In this document: piece after piece, positions 59,801-64,000 of the stretch
How positions within the stretch are numbered: position 1 is the first letter of the stretch
How the letters are laid out: each line of letters begins with the position of its first letter
Assembly (NCBI RefSeq): GCF_008831285.2
Contig: NC_045147.1
Location: 2,072,001 to 2,136,000 of the forward strand
Reading direction: 5' to 3'
From: Nymphaea colorata
Taxonomy: Eukaryota; Streptophyta; Magnoliopsida; Nymphaeales; Nymphaeaceae
DNA: 64,000 nt
Translations under genes and position numbers: made by a program
The notes under the pieces: model-generated
The model's input: only the letters and a program-made list of their open reading frames with translations
Told to the model about the DNA's origin: nothing
Database searches by the model: none

Positions 59801-61994
59801 TCTTGCCAGTTAAAGAAGCCAAGAAGAACTTTTCCTTAGCAAACAACTACCAGTCAGCAATACATGTACTAGCCATTCAAGTTTATGAGAAAACATAATC
59901 AGTCAAAGAAAATCGTATTCAAGCATCTACCTTTAATTTGTCAAAGGTACGCCTCGCAAACCAAGCTTCTCTAAGACTTTTCTCTGTTACATTCGAGCAA
60001 TCCAAGATACGAACTTCAACTTGGGAATCCCTGAGAATCAAACACATAGCCCGTGAACTCATCCTTCTTGAACCACAAAGTGCATGTCCTATCTCGATTA
60101 AAATTTCATCAGGTATTCCTTCAAAAGATGTCACATCTTCAATGTGGACACAAAGATTTGTCATACACAAGTCTTTAAGAGAAGGACGTGGTCTGGAAAA
60201 CGGATTGCTGTCACCTTCTCTGGAAGGTGTCCATTCAATAACAAATGGCGTCTCTAGACTACTAGCAAGTTTCTTTTCACGTTCAGCCAGTCTTTCAGCT
60301 CGCATATTCATAATCTCCAAGGCTGTCGAAAATGGGCCAGGCCAAGCTTCAGGTGCGGAACCGCCATTATCATTGTTTGTTAGGAGATATGAAGATTGCC
60401 CGCCCTTATAGTACGCAAAATCAGGGGCCGCTTTTCTTGCTTTCTCCAGATTCTCTTGTCGGGTCATTCTTGGATGTTGCTTCTTTTTTTTCTTTGGAAA
60501 CTTCTGCCTGCCCAGAACTCCCAAATTTTCCTCCTCCATCTGTCGATAAGTCTGAAGTTCTCTTTCTGCGACTTCACAGAGCGCGTCAAGATCCGCTGCT
60601 CCTAACGTGAACCCCATTACTGTAGCATCGTGTCCATTTGCTTCTGCTTCATCGTCACTTATCTCAATTATCTGCTTGCCTTTCTCAACCGACGTTCTTG
60701 ATGCAGAACCTTTCGAGACCATAAGGCTACTTCCGGAGCAAGAACCTCCCCTGTGTTTTTCAGTATGTACACCATCAGCAGGAAACTTAACATCGGTTGC
60801 CTCCATGCCTATAAGATTGAGATCGGGTACTTTTGGCCTCTCATCATGTCTACCTCCATCATTGTGTTCAGAAGTATGCGGAGAAACAGGAAGACGAGAT
60901 TGCCCGTCCTCACCATCAGCCCGATTTGCACGGTCAGGATAGTTCATCTCTATAATGAAACGTCCCGTGCCTCCGCCATCCTCCTTGGCGGGGTGATTCA
61001 AACCAGTTTCGGAAATAGTATCTCCTTCTCCCAAGGCACTATTTTCTCCCTGGTCAGCGGGGATGTCTTCAAGAGGACATGATGAAATCTTACGCTTAGA
61101 TGCAACTCTTTGACTAGATCGTAGTGGAGCAGTTCCTCTAGACTCATTATTTCTCTTTCTTCCACCCATACCACCTTTATGGCTGGACCCCGTCTCCCCT
61201 TCATTAGCCCCCATACCGCCTCCCGAAACACCTTCTACTGAGGGCGGATTAGTTGCAGGGACCAAAATTGACTCATCGTCAGGAGCAGTTAGTTTACTAA
61301 CTGTTGTTTCCGAAACCCTAACCGCATCATCGGCAGTACTCGGTGCACAATCTGCTGGTTGCGGGGCAGTAAGCCGTTTTTTTCCAACAACCTTCCGCTT
61401 ATGGGCTAAACAAGGATCCCCTGCGTCGTTGGCGTCACCTTTTTCTGATAAGTTCCTCCCGTTTACAGGTAAAATAGAGACATGCTTCGAACTATCTGCT
61501 CCATTACCGTCCTCATGACCCTTCCACGCAAGTCGAGCGCTTTTTCTCCTCGTATCCGAAAGACAGGTATCGTTTGGAACAAACCTTATGTTGCTTTCAT
61601 CTTTACCAGAAGCAGACCCTCTCTTGTCCGCAGCCGGAGAAGAAGAAGCAGGGGCGCGAGAAAGAGAACTATCAGGAGACCGCGGCTCACCCGCAGACGA
61701 CCGCGGGGACGGTAAATAAACCCGATCACATCCACCCTGCCTCTTCTCACGTTCATCATTCTGGGAAGCAAACCGAAGGCTCTTCCTTGTGCAAGCCGGA
61801 CCCCTGGGGTTGTTGCACGGACTCGACCCCGCAAGCTCCTTCCTCTCGCCGTCGGAGTTAGGTGGAGTTCCATTTTCCGTCGATGCCGGCGAAGCGCTCC
61901 GACTCCTCGCCTTGGATGATGATTCGTCCCGGAGCCCTGGCGACGGAAGAGAGAGCGACGGGTCCCTCCGGGTGGCAGACCTCAGTGTCGGCAT
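26965..61994 (-). CDS. RAD7/RHP7-like leucine-rich-repeat protein, six exons over 35 kb
   Basis: Exons: 61994-59931, 57052-56619, 56437-56276, 37753-37678, 28093-27935, 27066-26965. They total 2997 nt (998 residues plus stop). All junctions are GT-AG and phases match (0, 2, 2, 0, 0). Residues 1-500 are polar and probably disordered, with basic stretches that could be nuclear signals (KRKVVGKKR at 199-207, KKKKK at 501-505) and a SUMO-interacting-like [10 protein letters not shown] (442-451). Residues 520-645 resemble plant RHP7-like proteins ([32 protein letters not shown]). Residues 690-970 hold about eleven GRR1/SKP2-type cysteine-containing LRRs. Yeast Rad7 acts in global-genome nucleotide excision repair with Rad16 and in an Elc1/Cul3 ubiquitin ligase; such a role here is inference. 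It is longer than the plant homologs I recall, mainly at the N-terminus. Confidence 0.9.
27384..27564. mobile_element. Probable MITE with CAGTGGC ends, in intron 5
   Basis: About 181 bp from CAGTGGCAGCGAC to TTCCGCTACTG, an imperfect inverted repeat. Internal text (CATACCAGCCACCATGTAG) resembles stretches at 9735-9895 and 14345-14515 that end in CCGCCACTG. No clear target duplication was found. Confidence 0.45.
27935..28093 (-). CDS. RAD7-like gene, exon 5
   Basis: 159 nt, acceptor GTGCAG|GTCGCC, donor ACTCAG|GTATGC, phase 0 at both ends. It encodes one and a half LRRs ([31 protein letters not shown]). Confidence 0.92.
28094..29244. other. Intron 4, first part: diverged short repeats
   Basis: Non-coding. 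Two diverged copies of a block of about 120-130 bp (GGGTGTCATGAGACTGGAGG near 28386 and GGGTGGCATGACATAGGAGG near 28517). GCCTAGG-containing repeat fragments lie near 28830 and 29020. No gene. Confidence 0.5.
29245..29491 (-). repeat. 3' LTR of truncated copia (about 247 bp)
   Basis: The + strand starts TGTTAATTG and ends CATCAACA, next to the polypurine tract. The TGTT/AACA ends support the limits. Confidence 0.65.
29486..31380 (-). pseudogene. copia pol fragment: RT and RNase H
   Basis: Reading leftwards from about 31380: integrase-to-RT linker ([21 protein letters not shown]), a stop at the position expected for GCKWVY, RT ([40 protein letters not shown], the YVDD active site), RNase H ([16 protein letters not shown]) and, after a frameshift near 29790, the conserved tail ([31 protein letters not shown]). 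One stop and one frameshift make it non-functional, but the RT active site is intact. Confidence 0.88.
31391..35116 (+). pseudogene. copia gag-pol, broken
   Basis: Blocks in order: gag 31391-31960; zinc knuckle [15 protein letters not shown], where the first and last cysteines are Tyr and Phe; protease (MIDSGASKH, about 31974); GAG-pre-integrase ([15 protein letters not shown]); integrase (32520-33530, with IRTDNALEF and VVERKHQQ carrying the second and third acidic residues); RT (33671-34156, then [11 protein letters not shown]); RNase H (34286-35116, [16 protein letters not shown]). Stops or frameshifts lie near 31500, 32020, 32250, 32683, 33530, 33665 and 34156. Confidence 0.88.
35124..35382 (+). 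repeat. 3' LTR of truncated copia (259 bp)
   Basis: It starts TGTTAATACTT after the polypurine tract and ends CAATAATAAACA. It contains a palindrome (CTAGTCTCATATTAATATGAGATTAG) near 35242-35267 and a CT tract at about 35297-35326, in the same order as in the LTR at 45719. Confidence 0.75.
35440..36595 (+). mobile_element. Ty3/gypsy 3' fragment with chromodomain-like end
   Basis: 35535-35810 encodes the C-terminal part of a gypsy integrase ([27 protein letters not shown]). After one stop, 35830-35965 reads as a chromodomain-like tail ([27 protein letters not shown]), which marks chromovirus-type Ty3/gypsy elements. A polypurine tract and TGTTAGAC follow at 35983, the likely 3' LTR start. The right LTR limit (about 36595, CTCTCAGCA) is a guess. 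Protease, RT and RNase H are absent, and the left side meets the copia LTR at 35382. Confidence 0.72.
36924..37419. mobile_element. hAT-type MITE, intron 4
   Basis: 496 bp with perfect ends TAGGGCTGTTCA...TGAACAGCCCTA. Flanking 8-mers CAGATCAC (36916-36923) and TAGATCAC (37420-37427) match at 7 of 8, as expected for a hAT target duplication. The interior is built of GAGCTCGAGTCGA-like repeats, so it can fold extensively. No protein is encoded. It sits inside an older GCCTAGG-rich repeat. Confidence 0.85.
37678..37753 (-). CDS. RAD7-like gene, exon 4
   Basis: 76 nt, acceptor TTGCAG|TGATGAAG, donor AAAGAG|GTATTT. It encodes [20 protein letters not shown] and NGVKE. It is isolated by an 18,522-bp intron on one side and a 9,584-bp intron on the other, and is too short to appear as an ORF. 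The reading frame and LRR spacing support it. Confidence 0.88.
38048..38355. mobile_element. Diverged MITE of the CATAGTCACA family, intron 3
   Basis: Ends AGCCACAACTGC and ATTTGTGGCTATG, with interior AAAATAAAATAAATGAGAAACTAATAA that matches 55272-55646 and 58204-58601. No target duplication is visible. Confidence 0.5.
38921..39686. mobile_element. hAT-type MITE with perfect 8-bp target duplication, intron 3
   Basis: 766 bp from CAATGTTTTAAAAC to GTTTTTAAACACTA, an imperfect inverted repeat (11 of 14). It is flanked by GTAAATTT at 38913-38920 and 39687-39694. Both ends are rich in GACTCG/CGAGTC repeats (ACTCGAGACTCG, AACTTGACTCGGCGAG). The middle is AT-rich and non-coding. Confidence 0.85.
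40360..40580 (-). repeat. 3' LTR of outer copia
   Basis: The + strand runs TGTTGTGAC to ATTTTCCA, next to a polypurine tract (TTTTGAGGGGGGAGCAG on the reverse strand). It contains the palindrome CCTAATCTC...GAGATTAGG. Confidence 0.85.
41451..41935. mobile_element. GC-rich MITE, Mutator-like, with 10-bp target duplication
   Basis: 485 bp with inverted ends CTGGGCATCGGGCC and GGCCCGATGCCCAG, set in TAAGC and TAA tips. It is flanked by CACTCCAATC at 41441-41450 and 41936-41945. On the reverse strand, removing the element plus one flank keeps the copia RT frame open across the junction (FLGIGV then PKNKEG), which confirms both limits. The interior is a CCCTCTC-type minisatellite on the + strand. 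No transposase. The 9-11 bp duplication suggests Mutator-like mobilisation; the superfamily is inferred. Confidence 0.85.
43424..43543. repeat. 60-bp perfect tandem duplication
   Basis: GAGGTACGTGGGCAGG to CTAAAGCACT is repeated head to tail with exact 60-bp spacing and no mismatch, inside the decayed integrase region of the outer copia. The perfect match implies a recent event or an assembly artefact. Confidence 0.95.
45719..45968 (+). repeat. 5' LTR of inner copia (250 bp)
   Basis: TGTTAAAGAG to ATTCAACA. It contains the palindrome AACCCTAATCTC...GAGATTAGGGTT (about 45819-45851) and a CT-rich tract. Confidence 0.92.
45969..45981 (+). promoter_or_regulatory. Primer-binding site, initiator tRNA-Met
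   Basis: TGGTATCAGAGCC follows the LTR with no spacer. Confidence 0.9.
45982..46935 (+). other. Non-coding leader in place of gag
   Basis: About 950 bp between the primer site and the protease. It has AGGGTTT-rich repeats near its start and a duplicated TGCATCGTTGAAGTGAGA (about 46413-46430 and 46474-46491). No frame gives UBN2 gag or a CCHC knuckle. Confidence 0.75.
46936..50183 (+). pseudogene. Inner copia pol, broken
   Basis: The first ATG (46936, [14 protein letters not shown]) leads into protease ([15 protein letters not shown]). A frameshift near 47210 is followed by GAG-pre-integrase ([15 protein letters not shown]), integrase (47723-48764; [20 protein letters not shown]), RT (about 48780-49482; [33 protein letters not shown]) and RNase H (49607-50183; [38 protein letters not shown]). 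Stops or frameshifts occur near 47521, 47706, 48001, 48764, 48885, 49470, 49590 and 50050, so it depends on other copies for any movement. Confidence 0.88.
50191..50459 (+). repeat. 3' LTR of inner copia (269 bp)
   Basis: Matches the 5' LTR with a handful of substitutions. It also has a tandem duplication of about 32 bp near its start (AATATTAGAAAGTTGGAGAG twice) and a terminal CA changed to TA. Confidence 0.88.
50421..50994. repeat. Triplicated LTR-tail/flank unit of 150 bp separated by CT tracts
   Basis: Three near-identical 150-bp units at 50421-50570, 50601-50750 and 50845-50994. Each holds the last 39 bp of the inner LTR plus 111 bp of outer-element flank, and CT tracts of 30 and 94 bp lie between them. 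Unit 1 differs from 2 and 3 at one base (CCATAGC versus CCACAGC). Confidence 0.95.
51353..51555 (-). repeat. 5' LTR of outer copia
   Basis: TGTTGCGACAAGAGG to CTATTTTCCA, aligned with 40360-40580 apart from about 20 substitutions and small gaps. The same palindrome is present. Confidence 0.85.
51786..51984 (+). repeat. 5' LTR of third copia (199 bp)
   Basis: TGTTGAAATTAG to AGTTTCAACA, next to the primer site. It carries the palindrome CCTAATCTC...GAGATTAGGG (about 51908-51935) near its 3' half, like the other LTRs here, followed by a short CT tract. Confidence 0.78.
52310..55271 (+). pseudogene. Third copia gag-pol, heavily decayed
   Basis: Gag tail ([13 protein letters not shown], zinc knuckle near 52455), protease ([14 protein letters not shown], near 52789), integrase (53438-53872, [13 protein letters not shown]), RT pieces (54480-54990) and the post-RT block (55091-55271). 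Numerous stops and shifts. A 42-bp in-frame tandem duplication lies at 55099-55182, giving [14 protein letters not shown] twice. Confidence 0.82.
55272..55646. mobile_element. CATAGTCACA-family MITE, left end truncated
   Basis: It shares GGTATAATACAGCGAGCTTG, CTGTTTGGCATT, AAACGGCCATTTAATTT and the right end TTTTCTGTGACTATG with 58204-58601. The left inverted end is missing where it meets copia sequence. Confidence 0.75.
55752..56050. mobile_element. hAT-type MITE with perfect 8-bp target duplication
   Basis: 299 bp from CTATGCCACATGCG to CATGCTTCATAG, flanked by GTACCAAC at 55744-55751 and 56051-56058. Ends and interior (GGGTACAGGTGCAG, AATTTTCAAAAA) match the element at 57740-58084. Confidence 0.85.
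56276..56437 (-). CDS. RAD7-like gene, exon 3
   Basis: 162 nt, acceptor GTGCAG|GAATCTG, donor TTCAG|GTCTTG. It encodes [20 protein letters not shown] and the following repeat to NRCSF. The 181-bp intron before it is the only short one besides intron 5. Confidence 0.92.
56619..57052 (-). CDS. RAD7-like gene, exon 2
   Basis: 434 nt, acceptor ATCAG|GTA, donor TGTGG|GTTAGT. It encodes LRRs beginning [15 protein letters not shown] and ending VLADCG. It joins exon 1 in phase 0 and ends in phase 2. Confidence 0.92.
57053..57739. other. Intron 1, 3' portion
   Basis: AT-rich intron sequence with no gene or transposon end recognised before the MITE at 57740. Confidence 0.6.
57740..58084. mobile_element. 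hAT-type MITE in intron 1
   Basis: 345 bp with ends CTATGTCACACGG and CCGTGTGGCATAG (12 of 13 paired), flanked by GTCCTTTC (57732-57739) and GCCCTTTC (58085-58092), 7 of 8 equal. Same family as 55752-56050. Confidence 0.85.
58204..58601. mobile_element. CATAGTCACA-family MITE, complete, intron 1
   Basis: 398 bp with ends CATAGTCACA and TGTGACTATG, flanked by ATTTAAAA (58196-58203) and ATTTAAAT (58602-58609). An 8-bp duplication fits hAT, although this is AT-rich sequence. The interior is rich in A and T runs. Confidence 0.78.
58602..59930. other. Intron 1, 5' portion
   Basis: 1.3 kb of AT-rich intron with no recognised element or coding signal. Confidence 0.6.
59931..61994 (-). CDS. RAD7-like gene, exon 1
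   Basis: 688 codons from the start ATG ([10 protein letters not shown]) to DKLK. The donor is AAG|GTAGAT; reading on gives only VDA and a stop. It encodes the disordered N-terminus and the F-box-like linker before the LRRs. Confidence 0.92.
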
Positions 61995-64000
61995 CCGTTA
62001 ACTGCAAAAGACCGCGGGAGAAATTTCCCGAATTGCGACGCCCCGGAGAAAGGAATTAGCGGCTGGCTTCCCGCAGACGCTTCGATTTGGGGGGGGGAGA
62101 GAGAGGGGCTTTGAAAGAGAAATTCCCGCGTTCCTTCGCTCTGGACCCTTCTTCCCGTGAGCGCCCCGTGTGGGCCACCGACCCAGAAGCCCGGCAGGCC
62201 TAAGTCATTATGGTTCGGGTCCTGATACGAGTCAATACTTTGGATCTTGATCCATTATTTACTGCCCAAAACCTGTCTCATCTCAGTCCGGGTGGGCCGT
62301 GGCCTCCTAAAATTACAAATTCTTTTTACTCTACCGAGTCTGACATGTTTTTCAATTTTGGATTTAGTTTTTCATCCTTTTTTTGTTACAAAACTTTTTT
62401 TTTTGAATTTATTATAAAAAAAACTGCACTCCCTTAAAACCCATAAAATCATGGAATTTTATGATCAAAATGCTCATTTTTTAAAAAAATTCAAACTATT
62501 AAACAAACGAGGTATTTTATTCGTAGAACTAAGAGAACCTGAAATTTTGATTTCATTCAGTTTGAAGTGGAATTGCGAATTTTTTGAATCATAATTCTAA
62601 GCCATCAAACTTCCTTACTGCACCGTGGTAGGATTATGCTTGACCTAAGACATTTTGTTCAACTTATTTGACGATTCTTTTTCTCCACTCCAACCTGTGG
62701 TTGCACCACTTAAATAATCAAGCACAATCCTACCACAATGCATCTAGTCTGCCCTGGACAATAACTTTTCCTAAACAATTTTGCCCCGTAGACGATATGC
62801 CAAACCCATCAAAAAATAATGAATGGAGCGTTTGTATAAACTATAAAGTAGCCGTCAAACATGCTTAGGGTTTAATATTTAGGTGAGCTTCACACATGGT
62901 TCCACTATTTCTGGAAAAACAAAAAAAAAGGAGAAAAAATTAGACCTAAAGGGGTTTTTTTTTTTTTTAAGCTTGCTTTGTACGCCGTGAATTAGTCCAA
63001 TCAGGGTCTAAGGAATCAAACATCTCATCATGCCATGTTTGATCATTCAACTAATTAGTCTACGGTGGAGAGATGTCTGCACCGTACAATGTTTCGTTCA
63101 AACGTATAGAAAAGATAAATTTGCGTTGTGTATATTACATTTAATAAGTATTATGCGATAGTTCTTCTAAATTTTTGTTGTCCTGTTGTGTTTGTTTCAC
63201 CACATATCTCAGATCCACAGTGATCAAACACTCCTAGAATCTCAGAACCATGGATTTAAGGTCGGACCTCCCCCTCATCCAACCTTAAATCCATCATGGA
63301 TTTAAAATCCATGCTATTAAGTTTCACTAAGGATCTCCCAAAGCGTACCTTTTAATACAGCATCGGAAATGCTATCAAATGCAACTTTAAGGGCACGTTT
63401 TTTCCCTAGGGGTTTTTAGATCTTCGGATATGTTGTAAGATAACATGGCCTGTTGGATGACCTTTTTCCCGTCCCTGTGGATCTCTCTCTCTTTTTTGCT
63501 ACACAGGCATGGGCATGGTGGTCGCGAGGAGCAGAGCCAATAATTTATCATAGGGGGTGGGGCAAATTATTGTTTCACAATTTCAATAGAGGCCGAAATA
63601 CAATTATTTAAAATGTTTATATAGAATAAATAAAATTTTATAAAATTTACGTGTAAATTTTATAAAAAAAAATTGGGGTGGGGCAGGGCCCCTACAGACC
63701 CCACGCTGCTCTATCTCTCTTCCCCCTCTGTTTGTTAATCTTGGAAATATTTTGGGTATTGTTATGAAGGTTAAACCATGTCCTAAAGTGTAACTGCCTA
63801 TCTTATCTACCTGCAGTCAATGGTAGTGAGATTAAGTTGTTTGGGTTTAACTTGCAATTAAAGGAAGATGCCTAAACGAAAGAATCATCTTCCTTAATGA
63901 TGAATGCCGATTCATTAATTAGTTTCTAGTCCAAACAGTTTACTCAAATTGTCGACACAATTGTCAGTGGATTTTTGTATTTATGCTCTGAAGCACATAA
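61995..64000. other. Upstream region of RAD7-like gene, no gene recognised
   Basis: The first 200 bp are GC-richer and probably hold the promoter and leader; no clear TATA box was seen on the reverse strand. The rest is AT-rich. A self-complementary GGATTTAAGG...CCTTAAATCC block lies near 63250-63292, and a GGGGTGGGGC-flanked repeat fragment at about 63555-63690 resembles common plant dispersed repeats. No coding signal. Confidence 0.5.

Noticed and set aside
60332-61082. Several + strand ORFs of 90-157 residues opposite RAD7-like exon 1
   Set aside because: Antisense shadows of a long coding exon. No homology or splice signals.

Overview
This is plant nuclear DNA, almost certainly from an angiosperm. 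The evidence is GT-AG spliceosomal introns, a land-plant PPR protein of the PLS/E class, two genes of the plant-specific DUF674 family, copia elements primed by initiator tRNA-Met, hAT-type MITEs and many CT/GA and AT microsatellites. I cannot name the species. The DNA is AT-rich, and most of its length is transposon-derived or unrecognised.

Layout. 1-3117: reverse-strand copia retrotransposon cut by the window edge (gag, protease, integrase, start of RT, one LTR). 5241-7079: intronless PPR gene whose E+ end looks frameshifted. About 9005-18460: a 4.5-4.8 kb segment duplicated in tandem, each copy carrying a two-exon DUF674 gene on the reverse strand; the short last exon lies 1.7-2.1 kb from the first and encodes only 23-24 residues. 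18780-20650: degenerate tandem array with a period of about 300-430 bp, followed by low-complexity repeats. 22310-23950: decayed copia 3' end with its LTR. 25981-26355: small three-helix membrane protein gene.

26965-61994: one reverse-strand gene fills the right half of the window. It encodes a nuclear RAD7/RHP7-like leucine-rich-repeat protein. I resolved six exons (998 codons) spread over 35 kb, all with consistent GT-AG sites and matching phases. Introns 3 (18.5 kb) and 4 (9.6 kb) are packed with transposons. These are two truncated copia elements meeting head to head, a Ty3/gypsy tail with a chromodomain-like end, an old reverse-strand copia (40360-51555) that received both a Mutator-like MITE (10-bp target duplication) and a younger forward-strand copia (45719-50459, target duplication GGATT), a third decayed forward copia, and several hAT-type MITEs with 8-bp target duplications. 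The ORFs between the exons are retroelement debris, not host genes.

The host genes have no visible shared pathway: organellar RNA processing (PPR), unknown function (DUF674, membrane protein) and a putative DNA-repair or ubiquitin-ligase adaptor (RAD7-like). I found no CRISPR array, rRNA, tRNA or operon-like system. The most notable features are the TE-swollen RAD7-like gene, the nested insertions with readable footprints, a palindrome shared by several copia LTRs, a gag-less copia, and the DUF674 duplication with its remote tiny exon.
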